Assembly: GCA_012729055.1 (NCBI GenBank)
Contig: JAAYDW010000086.1
Location: 1 to 64,000 of the forward strand
Source of the DNA: Deltaproteobacteria bacterium
GTDB lineage: Bacteria > Desulfobacterota > Syntrophia > Syntrophales > Smithellaceae
Length of the DNA stretch: 64,000 bases
Direction of reading: 5' to 3'
Positions 34,076 through 45,859 of the stretch are shown one piece after another. The notes beneath the pieces were generated by a model. The model saw only the letters and a program-made list of their open reading frames with translations. It was not told the origin of the DNA and made no database searches. Numbering within the stretch: position 1 is the first letter of the stretch; the number at the start of each line of letters is the position of its first letter. The position numbers and the translations under genes were made by a program.

Positions 34076-34684
34076 ATGATCGCACTGCTTTCCGGTAAAA
34101 TCGCCTACAAAGGCATTTCCCATATTGTCGTGGATGCGCAGGGCGTCGGGTATCGGGTCTTCATTCCGCTTACGACGTTTTACGAACTGCCGGAAGCGGG
34201 CGAAGCGGTGACGCTGCATATTTACACCTCCGTGAAGGAGGACGCCATCAACCTGTTCGGCTTTTACACGCTGCAGGAGCGCGATTTGTTCCAGATGATG
34301 ATTTCCGTAAGCGGCATCGGTCCGAAGGTCGCCATGAATATTCTTTCGGGCATTTCGTCGGAAGAACTCCTCGCGGCGATTTCGGGCGGCGAGGTCGCCA
34401 GGCTGGTGGCCATCCCCGGCATCGGCCGGAAAATGGCCGAACGGCTGATTCTGGAGCTGAAGGAAAAGGCCGCGAAAAAAATGGCGGCGGATACCGTGGC
34501 GGGCGCCGACGCCAGACGAAAAGAGAGCGAAGCGCTGCGCGAAGATGTTCTTTCCGCCCTGGTCAATTTGGGGTATAAGGCCAATGCGGCCCGGGACGCC
34601 CTGGACCGGGTCATCCGCGATGCCCAGGACGAGCCGGCGATGGACCAGCTCCTGAAGAAGGCGTTGAAAATTCTGGCGGGGTAA
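34076..34684 (+). CDS. ruvA: Holliday junction DNA helicase subunit RuvA
   Basis: A 202-residue branch-migration subunit with an OB fold (MIALLSGKIAYKG, HIVVDAQGVGYRVFIP), tandem HhH motifs (VSGIGPKVAMNILSG and IPGIGRKMAERLILELK) and the C-terminal RuvB-contact domain (ALVNLGYKANAARDAL). The ATG follows the ruvC stop with no gap. Confidence 0.97.
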   Translation: MIALLSGKIAYKGISHIVVDAQGVGYRVFIPLTTFYELPEAGEAVTLHIYTSVKEDAINLFGFYTLQERDLFQMMISVSGIGPKVAMNILSGISSEELLAAISGGEVARLVAIPGIGRKMAERLILELKEKAAKKMAADTVAGADARRKESEALREDVLSALVNLGYKANAARDALDRVIRDAQDEPAMDQLLKKALKILAG

Positions 34685-34710
34685 TTCCGGCCGGTTTCAG
34701 GTAAAAAACG

Positions 34711-35739
34711 ATGGACCTACATGGAAAAAATCCGCTGATCAATCCGGTTTGCGCCGAAGACGAAGGGATGCTGGAAAACTCGCTGCGTCCGCCGAAGCTC
34801 GTCGATTATATCGGCCAGGACAAGGTCAAGAGCAACCTGTCGATCTTTATCGCGGCCGCCCGCAAACGGCGCGAGTCGCTCGATCATGTTCTCCTTTACG
34901 GGCCGCCGGGGCTGGGTAAGACGACGCTCGCCTATATCATCGCCCGGGAACTGGATGTGGACATCAAGGTCACGTCGGGTCCTGTCATCGAACGCCCCGG
35001 CGATCTGGCGGCGATTCTCACAAACATGCACGAACACGAGGTGCTGTTTATCGACGAGATTCACCGCCTTTCGCACGTCGTCGAGGAAATTCTCTACCCG
35101 GCCATGGAAGATTTCCACATAGATATTCTGATCGGGCAGGGGCCGTCGGCCCGCTCGATGAAACTCGACATTCCGAAATTTACGCTGGTGGGCGCGACGA
35201 CCCGCGCCGGATCGCTCACCTCGCCGCTGCGCGATCGCTTCGGCATGCACTTCCGTCTGGAATTCTATTCGCCAGAGGAGCTGGCCGTGATCCTTGCCCG
35301 CTCCGCCTCTATTCTGGGCGTGAGCCTGACGGCGGACGGGGCGGCCGAACTGGCCCATCGCGCGCGCGGAACGCCGCGGATCGCCAACCGCCTGCTCAAG
35401 CGCGTCCGCGATTACGCGGAGGTGAAAGGCGACGGGACGATTGACGGGGAAATCGCCCGCGCGGCGCTCGATGCGTTCGAGGTCGATTCCAAGGGTTTTG
35501 ATCAGATGGACCGCAAACTGCTTTTGACGCTGATCGAGAAATTCAACGGCGGGCCGGTCGGCGTGGAAAGCCTCGCGGCGGCGATCGGCGAGGAGCGGGT
35601 CACGATCGAGGATGTTTACGAGCCTTACCTGATCCAGGAAGGCTACCTGCAGAGAACGGCGCGGGGGCGGATGGCCTGCGCCAGGGCCTATCAGCATTTT
35701 GGACTTGCGGCGTCCGGCGCCCAGAAGGAACTGTTTTAA
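34711..35739 (+). CDS. ruvB: Holliday junction DNA helicase RuvB
   Basis: A 342-residue AAA+ motor of branch migration. It has the Walker [12 protein letters not shown], Walker [10 protein letters not shown], the sensor 1 GATTRAG and the C-terminal winged helix ([21 protein letters not shown]). It completes the ruvCAB cluster, and queH follows 18 nt later in the same direction. Confidence 0.98.
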   Translation: MDLHGKNPLINPVCAEDEGMLENSLRPPKLVDYIGQDKVKSNLSIFIAAARKRRESLDHVLLYGPPGLGKTTLAYIIARELDVDIKVTSGPVIERPGDLAAILTNMHEHEVLFIDEIHRLSHVVEEILYPAMEDFHIDILIGQGPSARSMKLDIPKFTLVGATTRAGSLTSPLRDRFGMHFRLEFYSPEELAVILARSASILGVSLTADGAAELAHRARGTPRIANRLLKRVRDYAEVKGDGTIDGEIARAALDAFEVDSKGFDQMDRKLLLTLIEKFNGGPVGVESLAAAIGEERVTIEDVYEPYLIQEGYLQRTARGRMACARAYQHFGLAASGAQKELF

Positions 35740-35757
35740 TCAGGGAGTTGTTTTATC

Positions 35758-36285
35758 ATGAACCTGCTTCTGCACATCTGCTGCGGACCCTGCGCGATTT
35801 ATCCGCTCAAGGAACTGAGGACGCACGGCCATGACGTGACCGGTCTGTTTTACAATCCCAACATCCATCCGTATCTGGAATATCAGCGCCGCCGGCAGAC
35901 CCTCCAGGCCTATGCGGAAAAAATATTTTTGAAGGTGATCTGGCCGGACGGCTATCTCCTGGAGGAGTTTCTGCGTCAGGTGTCCGCCCGGCCCGGGGAG
36001 CGTTGCGCCTACTGCCTCACGGACCGTCTGCGCTTTACGGCCGAAGAGGCCAAAAACGGCGGATACGACGGTTTCACCTCTACGCTGCTTTACAGCCGCT
36101 ATCAGAAGCACGACCTGATCCGGGAAATCGGCGAATCGCTGGGCCGCCGGCTCGGAATTGAATTCTTTTATTCGGATTTCCGGCAGGGCTGGACGGAAGG
36201 CGTCGGCATCTCCCGCGAACTGGGGATGTACCGCCAACCCTACTGCGGCTGCATTTACAGCGAAAAAGACCGATATTTCAGGTAA
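35758..36285 (+). CDS. queH: Epoxyqueuosine reductase QueH
   Basis: A 175-residue enzyme of the QueH type (COG1636), which reduces epoxyqueuosine in tRNA to queuosine without cobalamin. The expected cysteines are present: the vicinal pair in HICCGPC near residues 8-12, CAYC at about 83-86 and CGC at about 164-166, which bind the Fe-S cluster. The rest of the pathway (queC-queE-queD) is 24 kb away. Being the last gene of the ruvCAB run, it is probably co-transcribed with it. Confidence 0.9.
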   Translation: MNLLLHICCGPCAIYPLKELRTHGHDVTGLFYNPNIHPYLEYQRRRQTLQAYAEKIFLKVIWPDGYLLEEFLRQVSARPGERCAYCLTDRLRFTAEEAKNGGYDGFTSTLLYSRYQKHDLIREIGESLGRRLGIEFFYSDFRQGWTEGVGISRELGMYRQPYCGCIYSEKDRYFR

Positions 36286-36435
36286 CTCGCCTTTGCGCAA
36301 TCGTGGCTTCCGGAGAAAGACGGTGTGTTGTTTTAAACACAATCCGGCCATGCTAAATTCTGCGGGCAAAAGGGAACTTTTTCAATTTACTCAATAAATA
36401 CAAAGGCATTTCCAATTTGTGTTTCTTTGCGGCAT

Positions 36436-36452
36436 CTGGTATGGATCTTGCT
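36436..36452 (+). promoter_or_regulatory. Candidate sigma-54 promoter upstream of lpxC
   Basis: CTGGTATGGATCTTGCT matches the YTGGCACG-N4-TTGCW pattern with exact 10-nt spacing between the -24 GG (36438-36439) and -12 GC (36450-36451); the CACG element reads TATG. The start would be about 25 nt before lpxC. A sigma-54 activator (NtrX-like) is encoded downstream. Confidence 0.4.
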
Positions 36453-36488
36453 CAAATCATCACCAGATTTGTCGATACAAGGTTAACT

Positions 36489-37418
36489 ATGCATTTGCAA
36501 CGAACATTAAAAAGAGAAATCACCTGTGCCAGCATCGGTTTGCATACCGGGCGCAAGGTGAATATGGCGATAAAACCCGCCCCGGTGGATACCGGCGTTA
36601 TCTTCGTCCGCAAGGACCTGCCGAATGCCAAACCGATTCCCGCCGATTTTGAAAACGTTTGCGACACGACGCTCGCAACGTCGCTGCGCCATGACGGTGT
36701 AACCGTTTCCACGGTGGAGCATATCTTATCGGCGTTCAGCGGCATGGGCCTGGATAATGCCGTCATTGAACTGGATTCTTTTGAAGTGCCCATCATGGAC
36801 GGCAGCGCGCAGCCTTTTGTCCGCATGCTCAAGGAAGCCGGAACGCGGATTCAGGGGAAGTCGAAAAAGATGCTGCTCGTCACCAAGCCGGTTTCCGTGA
36901 AAGAAGGAGAAGGGAGCGCCATGCTGCTTCCTTCCGATGAGTTCAAGATTACCTACGAGATCGATTTCGCCCATCGGTCGATCGGCACGCAGTCCTACAG
37001 CGTTGTCTTTTCCGACCGCAATTACGAGGACAGCATCTGCCGGGCGCGGACGTTCGGATTTCTGAGGGAAGTTGAATTTCTGCAGGCCAAGGGACTGGGG
37101 CTCGGCGGTTCGCTCGACAACGTGATCATTCTCGACGACGAAAAAATCATCAATAAAGAGGGTCTGCGCATGCCCGATGAATTTGTCCGTCACAAGATCC
37201 TCGACGCGATCGGCGATCTGTTCTTGCTGGGCATGCCGATTATCGGGCATTTCGTGGCGTACAAATCCGGCCACCGCCTCAACAACCTCCTGCTTCGGGA
37301 GCTGATGCGGCATGAAAATGCCTGGGAAATTCTTTCGGACGACGATCGGGCCTCGTCCGCCCGGGCCATGTCCTGCAAGATTCCGTCCTTTACCATTCTG
37401 GATGCCGCGCAACTGTAA
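36489..37418 (+). CDS. lpxC: UDP-3-O-acyl-N-acetylglucosamine deacetylase
   Basis: A 309-residue zinc amidase that commits UDP-GlcNAc derivatives to lipid A. It starts MHLQRTLKREITCASIGLHTGRKV and carries the zinc histidines in STVEHILSAFSGMGLDN and in HKILDAIGDLFLLG, with the catalytic GHFVAYKSGH. An in-frame extension to 36417 adds 24 residues without family character, so the ATG at 36489 is used. Its presence indicates an LPS-bearing outer membrane. Confidence 0.96.
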   Translation: MHLQRTLKREITCASIGLHTGRKVNMAIKPAPVDTGVIFVRKDLPNAKPIPADFENVCDTTLATSLRHDGVTVSTVEHILSAFSGMGLDNAVIELDSFEVPIMDGSAQPFVRMLKEAGTRIQGKSKKMLLVTKPVSVKEGEGSAMLLPSDEFKITYEIDFAHRSIGTQSYSVVFSDRNYEDSICRARTFGFLREVEFLQAKGLGLGGSLDNVIILDDEKIINKEGLRMPDEFVRHKILDAIGDLFLLGMPIIGHFVAYKSGHRLNNLLLRELMRHENAWEILSDDDRASSARAMSCKIPSFTILDAAQL

Positions 37419-37632
37419 TCGTTCTGCGGCATTTCCTTTTCCGTAAAGCCTTCCAAATTAACCTTGATTTTTATCACAGGCTTACCTAAGATGCCTCATT
37501 AAAACATCGGGCGGAGACGCAGGCGCTTTTTCGCAGAAGCAAGCCGGCGGCCGGTGGATCGTGATTGACGGATTCCGTAAGACGACGCCGCGGAGCATCC
37601 GGCCCGAATTTTCCAAGGAAGAAAATGACTGT

Positions 37633-38217
37633 ATGAAAAATCGTTTTGTTTTCTGGCGTAGGGCTTTTTGCGTTGTGTTGTTCGTGGCGGTGGCGGCTGT
37701 TTCTGCGCCGGTTGCGGCAAGGGCCGACATCAATCCCCGGATGGTGGACCTGCTCATTACCAGCAATACGCAAAACGTCTTGTTGTACGCGCGGCTCGTG
37801 GACTGCTTTAAAAAGGAAATGGAGTCCGCCATTCTGGCCGGCGTTCCCGCCGTGTTTACGCTGCATCTGGACGTTTACCGGGAGCGCTCCTATGTGTGGG
37901 ACAAGCACATCGTCGGCAAGGAAATCAAGCGCACCATCAAGTATGACAATCTGAAAAAAACCTTTTCGATCACCACCAACGGCATGACGCAGCCGGTTGT
38001 GCTGCCGGATTTCGAAAGCGCGCAAAAAGCGATGGCGGATTTAAGCGGCATCATTGTAATTCCCATTTCCTCCCTGGTCCGGGGAAACAACTATTACGTC
38101 GAAGTCCGGGTAAAGATGGACAAGGTGCGGCTGCCTTTCAGCATGGAATACGTTCTGTTCTTCGTCTCCCTGTGGGATTTCGAGACGCCTTTATATAAGA
38201 TGAGATTTTCGCATTAA
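37633..38217 (+). CDS. DUF4390 exported protein
   Basis: A 194-residue protein with a signal peptide (about residues 1-30, ending in AARA) and a beta-rich mature domain of the DUF4390 type, recognised by LLITSNTQNVLLYARLVDCF, GVPAVFTLHLDVYRERSYVWD and TIKYDNLKKTF. The function is unknown. The family is typically encoded just upstream of an NtrY-like kinase, as here, so it may be its periplasmic partner (inference). The spacer to the kinase is 33 nt. Confidence 0.8.
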   Translation: MKNRFVFWRRAFCVVLFVAVAAVSAPVAARADINPRMVDLLITSNTQNVLLYARLVDCFKKEMESAILAGVPAVFTLHLDVYRERSYVWDKHIVGKEIKRTIKYDNLKKTFSITTNGMTQPVVLPDFESAQKAMADLSGIIVIPISSLVRGNNYYVEVRVKMDKVRLPFSMEYVLFFVSLWDFETPLYKMRFSH

Positions 38218-38250
38218 ACGTCCGTTTCCGCATCCGCGGGAAAGTTGCCG

Positions 38251-40473
<2,223 letters not shown>

Positions 40474-40509
40474 TTTATAGAGAATGCAGCAAGGCGGAGC
40501 GGATTTTTT

Positions 40510-41880
40510 ATGAACGAAACCATTCTTGTCGTCGACGACGAAATCGCGATTTGCCAGTCGCTGAAGGCGATTCTGGAGGACGAAGGCTACCAGGTGCTGA
40601 CGGCGTCGAGCGGCGAAGAGGCGATCAAAATCGTAGCCGAAGAAATGCCGCAGCTGGTGCTCCTGGATATCTGGCTTCCCGGCATCGACGGACTGGAAAC
40701 GCTCAAGGCCATCCATGCCGCCCATCCGAACGTGCTCATCATCATGATGTCCGGCCACGGCACCATCGAAACGGCGGTCAAGGCGACGAAGCTCGGCGCT
40801 TTCGACTTCATCGAGAAACCCCTGTCGCTCGATAAAGTCATCATCCTGGTCGGCAACGCGCTCAACGTGGTCCGCCTGGAGGAAGAAAATATTCTGCTCA
40901 AGCAGAAAGTGTCTCACCAGTTCGAGTTGACCGGCAGCAGTGCGGCGATCACCGAACTCAAGGAAATGATCGGCATTGTCGCGCCGACCAACGCCTGGAT
41001 CCTGGTCATGGGCGAAAACGGAACGGGCAAGGAACTGGTGGCCCGGTCCATTCACCACCTGAGTCGCCGGTCCCACAAGCCGATTGTGGAAGTCAACTGC
41101 GCGGCGATTCCCGAGGAACTGATCGAGAGCGAACTGTTCGGCCATGAGAAGGGCGCTTTTACGGGCGCCACCGAAAAGAAGCGCGGCAAATTCGATCTGG
41201 CCCACGAGGGCACCATCTTTCTCGATGAAGTGGCGGACATGAGCCTCAAGGCGCAGGCGAAGATTCTGCGCATTCTGCAGGAAAAGAAGTTCGAGCGGGT
41301 CGGCGGCAACAAGGTGATCGACATGGACGTGCGGGTGCTGGCCGCGACCAACAAGGACCTGGAAAAAGAAATGGAAGCCGGACGGTTCCGCCAGGATCTC
41401 TATTACCGCCTGCACGTCATCCCGCTGAGGGTGCCCCCGCTTCGGGAGCGCAAGGAGGATATTCCGTTTCTCGTGGAGCGGTTTCTGAAGGATTTTGCCG
41501 CCAAGGAAGGCCAATCGCTCAAGACGGTGAGCGACGGCGCTCTCGAAAAGCTCATGGCGCACGACTGGCCGGGCAACGTCCGGGAACTGAAAAACATCGT
41601 TGAACGGCTGATCATTCTGACGCCGTCCAACGAGATTCGGGCGGAGGATATTCCGGAGCTCAGCATGAAATCCGAGCCGGCCGCCGCGGCGCCGGAGGCG
41701 GCCCAGGTCGCCGATTCCCTGCGCGACGCGCGGCTGGACTTTGAGCGTCAGTTCATCATAAAAAAGCTCGAAGAGTTCGACGGCAACATTTCGCGGACCG
41801 CCGAAGCCATTGGTCTGGAACGCAGCAACCTGCACAAGAAACTCAAATCCCTGAAGGTCGTGACGAAGGATCAGAACTGA
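40510..41880 (+). CDS. ntrX: NtrX-like sigma-54-dependent response regulator
   Basis: A 456-residue enhancer-binding protein: receiver domain with phospho-acceptor D53 and K103 (FIEKP), AAA+ domain with Walker A GENGTGKE at 168-175 and the sigma-54 contact loop GAFTGA at 215-220, Walker B IFLDEVADM, arginine finger region YYRLHVIPL, and a FIS-type HTH at the C-terminus (ISRTAEAIGLERSNLHKKLK). All motifs are intact, so it should activate sigma-54 promoters. It follows the kinase by 36 nt. Confidence 0.95.
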   Translation: MNETILVVDDEIAICQSLKAILEDEGYQVLTASSGEEAIKIVAEEMPQLVLLDIWLPGIDGLETLKAIHAAHPNVLIIMMSGHGTIETAVKATKLGAFDFIEKPLSLDKVIILVGNALNVVRLEEENILLKQKVSHQFELTGSSAAITELKEMIGIVAPTNAWILVMGENGTGKELVARSIHHLSRRSHKPIVEVNCAAIPEELIESELFGHEKGAFTGATEKKRGKFDLAHEGTIFLDEVADMSLKAQAKILRILQEKKFERVGGNKVIDMDVRVLAATNKDLEKEMEAGRFRQDLYYRLHVIPLRVPPLRERKEDIPFLVERFLKDFAAKEGQSLKTVSDGALEKLMAHDWPGNVRELKNIVERLIILTPSNEIRAEDIPELSMKSEPAAAAPEAAQVADSLRDARLDFERQFIIKKLEEFDGNISRTAEAIGLERSNLHKKLKSLKVVTKDQN

Positions 41881-41885
41881 AATGC

Positions 41886-41909
41886 AGGGAACGGTCGCGA
41901 CCGTTCCCT
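41886..41909. repeat. 24-bp perfect palindrome between convergent genes
   Basis: The two halves AGGGAACGGTCG and CGACCGTTCCCT meet with no loop. It ends at the stop of the next minus-strand gene and sits 5 nt past the ntrX stop. There is no T-tract on the plus strand, so it is not a standard terminator. A related copy lies at 19344-19365. Confidence 0.75.
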
Positions 41910-42897
41910 ACGCTTCCGTTTCCGGTTTCTTCATCTGCCTTGTCATATCCGCAAGAGAAAATCTGTTGAAGGGCAGAAAACCCAGGCCCAGGACAAGCAA
42001 CACAAGCATCGACAGAAAATGATAGACCAGAGCGAAGGAAAAAGCCTCCGGTTTGGCGACGCCAAACAGGCTCAATCCCAGGATGCAGGCGTAATGCCAG
42101 TTGCCGATAAAACCGGGAGCGGTGGGAATGGCGATTCCCGCGATGAGGATGACCATGACCACAAAGGCCGCGAGCAGAGGCAGGTCAAAGCCGAACGCGG
42201 CAAGCAAGGCATAAATGGCGGCGGCATCGATAAGCCAGACCACGGCGGATAAAAACAGCAGGTACAGCAGTCTCCGGACGTTGGTGATGATCTGGAAGCC
42301 GTCGATGAAGTGGTGGATCACGCTGTTGACTTTTTCGCCCAGACGGCCGGGCAGCCGCCTCAGGATCCGATCGATGACGGCGACGGCGGTCTGTCTCTGC
42401 CAGACCAGGCCGACGATGAAGGCGATCATCGCGAGCGTGAGGATGAAGAAGAGGATGCCGGATTTGATCATCCAGGAGGGCAGATCCTGGAAGACAATGA
42501 CGATGACGGTGACGGTCAGCACCGCGAGGCTGTCGAGCACGCGCTCCACGACGACTGTCCCGAGCGCCGAGGACATCTTGATGGAGCTTTTTTGCGAGAT
42601 CAGGTAAGGCCGGGCCAGTTCGCCGATGCGCGCCGGAATGGCGGCGATGGCCAAAAAGCCGACGCTGGTGACGGCGAAAAGTGTGAATTGGGGAATCTTT
42701 TCCATCGGCTCCAGCATGACGCCCCAGCGGTAGGAGCGCAGCGCCTGCATGAGAACGATGAAAAACAAAGACACAACGGCCCAGTCCAGGGAAATGTTTT
42801 TCAGATGGGATACGGTCTGCTGAAAATCGAGTCCCCGGACGGAAAACCAGACCAGAAGCACTCCGAGTCCTATGCCGAGCAGGAGTTTTTTATTCAT
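41908..42897 (-). CDS. Lysylphosphatidylglycerol synthase-like membrane protein (UPF0104)
   Basis: A 329-residue polytopic protein with about eight TM helices, of the LPG_synthase_TM/AglD family. Signature positions include RWGVMLEP, PARIGELARPYLI, VVVERVLDSLAVL and PTAPGFIGNWHYACILGL near the C-terminus. Members are flippase or lipid-modifying membrane parts lacking the MprF catalytic domain, which is absent here too. The exact substrate is unknown. Confidence 0.82.
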   Translation of the reverse strand: MNKKLLLGIGLGVLLVWFSVRGLDFQQTVSHLKNISLDWAVVSLFFIVLMQALRSYRWGVMLEPMEKIPQFTLFAVTSVGFLAIAAIPARIGELARPYLISQKSSIKMSSALGTVVVERVLDSLAVLTVTVIVIVFQDLPSWMIKSGILFFILTLAMIAFIVGLVWQRQTAVAVIDRILRRLPGRLGEKVNSVIHHFIDGFQIITNVRRLLYLLFLSAVVWLIDAAAIYALLAAFGFDLPLLAAFVVMVILIAGIAIPTAPGFIGNWHYACILGLSLFGVAKPEAFSFALVYHFLSMLVLLVLGLGFLPFNRFSLADMTRQMKKPETEA

Positions 42898-42938
42898 GGA
42901 GGCGCCATCGCCGGGCCCGCATCAAAGCGGCGTCGGGC

Positions 42939-43340
42939 TCATGATTTAGCCAGGTTCTCGGCGATTTTGTCGTGGAGAAACTGGGACGCCTGTTTGTCGC
43001 CGATCAGCCCCACGCGAATGGCGACGGAGGTCTGATTCTTTCCCCGGTAGGTGACCTCGATCTGCACCTTGTCGTCGTTGATCATTGCGGTGATCTTGCC
43101 CTGCGCGATTTCTTTTACGGGCTGCACCTCCGTGCCGCGCAAATCCGCGACGGTTTTTTCACACGCGTTCCAGACCTTGTCGAAAGATGCGAAATAATCG
43201 GTTTTCAGTTCGCCGTTGATATACAGGTAGGTGCCCGTTCCCGCGCCGACCGCCGCGCCGCCCACAACCAGCGCCGCGCATCCGGAGCAAAGCAAAAGTG
43301 CGAACAGGCCAATGATCAGACGGTATGAATGGCTCTGCAT
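42939..43340 (-). CDS. DUF3568 lipoprotein
   Basis: A 133-residue lipoprotein with the lipobox LLCSGC at about residues 16-21, then a glycine/alanine-rich stretch (LVVGGAAVGAGTGTYLYINGEL) and a small alpha/beta domain of DUF3568 type (FDKVWNACEKTVADL). GGGAGG precedes the ATG. The function is unknown. Confidence 0.8.
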   Translation of the reverse strand: MQSHSYRLIIGLFALLLCSGCAALVVGGAAVGAGTGTYLYINGELKTDYFASFDKVWNACEKTVADLRGTEVQPVKEIAQGKITAMINDDKVQIEVTYRGKNQTSVAIRVGLIGDKQASQFLHDKIAENLAKS

Positions 43341-43416
43341 TCTGATTCCTCCCAGGCATGAATTATGTCCGCTTAAACCATATTGTCCCGGCTAATGCAA
43401 CCGGATAATGCGGAGG

Positions 43417-44478
43417 TTATTTGCCGTGTTTTTCAAATTCCCGAAGCAGATCTTCCTGTTTGCGGGTGAGTTCCGTAGGAACCTCAACGAAGACTTCGAT
43501 GATCTGGTCTCCCCGGCCGTAGCTCTGCAGATGGGGAATGCCCTTGCCTTTGAGCCGGAAAGACCGCCCGCTTTGCGTGCCCCGGGGGATTTTGATTTTT
43601 TCGGTGTCGTCCAGCGTCGGCACGACGATGGTGCCGCCCAGCGCGGCCTGAACGAAACTGATGGGGACGCGGCAGAGAATGTCGTCGTCGGAGCGGACGA
43701 AGAAGTCATGCTCCTCCACTTCCAGAAAAACGTAGAGATCTCCGGGAGGACCGCCCAGTTCGCCCGCTTCTCCTTCGCCGCGCAGGCGCAGCCGGGAGCC
43801 GGTTTCCACGCCGGCGGGAATTTTCAGCTCGACGGTCTTTTGCCGTCTTTCCTTGCCCGTGCCGCGGCAGGCGGAGCAGGGTTTGGCGATGATCTTACCC
43901 TGGCCGTGGCAGTGGGGGCAGGTGGAGCTGATGGTGAAAAAGCCGCTTGATTGAATCACCTGGCCTCTGCCGTGGCAGGTGGGGCAGGTGGAAGGCGTCG
44001 TGCCCGCCGCCGCTCCCGCGCCCTGGCATTCCTGACAGGTGTAGAGCTTTTCGAGCTCGATCGTGGTGGTGACGCCGAACGCGGCGTCGAGAAAAGAAAT
44101 TTTCAGATCATAGCGCAGATCCGCGCCCGCCCGGGCCGCCTGTCGCGCCCGCCCGCGACCCCGTGTCCGTCCGAATCCGAAGACGTCCTCGAAGATGTCG
44201 CCGAAGCTGGAAAAAACGTCGTCAAAGCCGCCGAAGCCCTGAAATCCGGTGTTGCTCAGGCCCGCATGGCCGAACTGGTCGTAGATTTCCCTCTTTTGTC
44301 TGTCGCTTAAAACTTCGTAAGCTTCGGCTGCTTCCTTGAACCGCTCTTCCGCCTGCTGGTCTCCCGGGTTGCGGTCGGGATGGCACTGCATGGCGATCTT
44401 CCGGTAGCATTTTTTCAGTTCCTCGTCCGTGGCGTTTCTGCCGACGCCCAGAATTTCGTAGTAGTCCCTCTTGGTCAT
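43417..44478 (-). CDS. dnaJ: Type I J-domain chaperone DnaJ
   Basis: A 353-residue Hsp40 that stimulates DnaK. The J domain (about 1-70) contains the HPD motif in AMQCHPDRN; a G/F-rich region follows. Four zinc-finger repeats are present ([32 protein letters not shown]), then the substrate-binding C-terminal domains. DnaK and GrpE are not in the window. The start overlaps the stop of the upstream helical protein (ATGA), so those two are translationally coupled. Confidence 0.95.
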   Translation of the reverse strand: MTKRDYYEILGVGRNATDEELKKCYRKIAMQCHPDRNPGDQQAEERFKEAAEAYEVLSDRQKREIYDQFGHAGLSNTGFQGFGGFDDVFSSFGDIFEDVFGFGRTRGRGRARQAARAGADLRYDLKISFLDAAFGVTTTIELEKLYTCQECQGAGAAAGTTPSTCPTCHGRGQVIQSSGFFTISSTCPHCHGQGKIIAKPCSACRGTGKERRQKTVELKIPAGVETGSRLRLRGEGEAGELGGPPGDLYVFLEVEEHDFFVRSDDDILCRVPISFVQAALGGTIVVPTLDDTEKIKIPRGTQSGRSFRLKGKGIPHLQSYGRGDQIIEVFVEVPTELTRKQEDLLREFEKHGK

Positions 44479-44873
44479 GCGCCTTGTTTTGCTTCCTCCG
44501 CTTTCATCTTAGCCGCAAGCGCTTCTATCAGCTCCGTGCTGTTTGTTTTTTCCAGCGCGCGCCGGGCGAAAAAATACTTGCCGAGATCGGCCGCCCGGCC
44601 GGCGACCGCTTCCCAGTCCGCGGCCGCAAGCGAGATGCCCAGCGCCTTGGCCGCGCCCTGGAAAAGAAACGCGTCGCCTTGTTCGAGCGCCAGCGCCTTG
44701 ATTTTTTCAAGGCCGGCCCGGTGCGCTGCCCGGGCGTAAAAATCGAGGGCGTCGGAAAGCGCGCCCGCTTTCAGGTACATGTCCCCGTAGCTGATCAGGG
44801 TCGCGGGAGATGTCTTATCGATATATAATAATTTTTGTTTTAAACGGTAATCCGGCAGTTTGTTGGTGCCCAA
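44475..44873 (-). CDS. Small helical TPR-like protein coupled to dnaJ
   Basis: A 132-residue, mostly helical, alanine-rich protein that I do not place in a named family. The pattern [28 protein letters not shown] resembles a TPR unit, and the following helices have similar spacing. The TTG at 44873 is favoured because GGAGG lies 6 nt upstream; reading upstream would start inside the ribosome-binding site. The stop overlaps the dnaJ start, suggesting a chaperone-linked role (inference). Confidence 0.7.
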   Translation of the reverse strand: MGTNKLPDYRLKQKLLYIDKTSPATLISYGDMYLKAGALSDALDFYARAAHRAGLEKIKALALEQGDAFLFQGAAKALGISLAAADWEAVAGRAADLGKYFFARRALEKTNSTELIEALAAKMKAEEAKQGA

Positions 44874-44889
44874 GGAATGCCTCCTCAAA

Positions 44890-44919
44890 ATAATGACGCC
44901 GTGCGGATGAACACGGCGT
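44890..44919 (-). terminator. Possible terminator of purC
   Basis: ACGCCGTG (44896-44903) and CACGGCGT (44912-44919) form an 8-bp stem with an 8-nt loop; on the minus strand a T-rich but interrupted run (CATTATTTTG) follows. It is 43 nt past the purC stop. Confidence 0.45.
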
Positions 44920-44962
44920 AATGTAATAACGGTTTCGATGCTGTCAATGGGCCGGGATGAAA

Positions 44963-45844
44963 TTATTTTACGAGACGCCGAAAGGCTTCCTCGTATTTGG
45001 CCCGGGTTTTGTCGATGATGTCCGGCGGCAACTCCGGCGCGGGCGGTTTCTGATTCCAGTGGATGGACAAAAGATAGTCGCGCAAAAACTGCTTGTCGAA
45101 GCTTTTTTGCGCCCGGCCTTCCTCGTAATCGTCGGCCGGCCAGAAACGCGACGAGTCGGGCGTCAGCAGCTCGTCGATCAGAATGAGTTCTTTGCCGAGA
45201 AGGCCGAATTCCATTTTCGTGTCGGCGATGATGATGCCGGCCCGGCGCGCGATGGACGCCGCCCGCTCGTAAATGGTAAGCGACGTCCGGATAATCCTGT
45301 CGGTGAGATCGCTGCCGATCAGATCTTCCATTTCGGCGCGGCTGATCGGCGAATCATGCTTTCCTTCCGGCGCCTTGGTGGTCGGCGTGAAGATCGGCTG
45401 CGGCAGGCGGGCGGATTCCCGGAGCCCCTCGGGCAGCTTGACGCCGGAGACGGTCGCGTTGTGGCGATAGTCGTTCCAGCCGGAGCCGGACAGATATCCC
45501 CGCACGATGCATTCCACCGGCAGCGGCCGCGCCTTTTTGACCAGCATGCTGCGGCCTTGCAGAAGCTCAACGTAGGGCGCGCATTCCGGAGGGAAATCGG
45601 CGGCGTCCGTGGAAATGATGTGGTTGCCGATGAGGTCTTCCATCTGCCCGAACCAGAAAGAAGACATCTTATTGAGGATGATCCCCTTGCCCGGAATCGG
45701 GTTGGGCATGATTACGTCGAAAGCTGAAATCCGGTCGGTGGCGACCAGGAGCAGGGCGTCCTTCACCGCGTACAGATCGCGGACCTTGCCGCGGCTTAAA
45801 AATTTCAGCTTTGGAAAATTCGTCCGGGAAATACTCTGCGTCAT
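44963..45844 (-). CDS. purC: SAICAR synthase
   Basis: Phosphoribosylaminoimidazole-succinocarboxamide synthase, which joins CAIR and aspartate in purine synthesis. The 293-residue chain is the longer form and shows SRGKVRDLYAV, ATDRISAFDVIMPNPIPGKG, VECIVRGYLSGSGW and DTKMEFG. It stands 15 nt after the metallo-hydrolase gene in the same orientation. Confidence 0.97.
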   Translation of the reverse strand: MTQSISRTNFPKLKFLSRGKVRDLYAVKDALLLVATDRISAFDVIMPNPIPGKGIILNKMSSFWFGQMEDLIGNHIISTDAADFPPECAPYVELLQGRSMLVKKARPLPVECIVRGYLSGSGWNDYRHNATVSGVKLPEGLRESARLPQPIFTPTTKAPEGKHDSPISRAEMEDLIGSDLTDRIIRTSLTIYERAASIARRAGIIIADTKMEFGLLGKELILIDELLTPDSSRFWPADDYEEGRAQKSFDKQFLRDYLLSIHWNQKPPAPELPPDIIDKTRAKYEEAFRRLVK

Positions 45845-45859
45845 GGATCGTCTGCTCCT

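Noticed and set aside
36324..36341. TGTGTT/AACACA hairpin after queH
   Set aside because: Six AT-rich pairs without a T-run are too weak to call a terminator.
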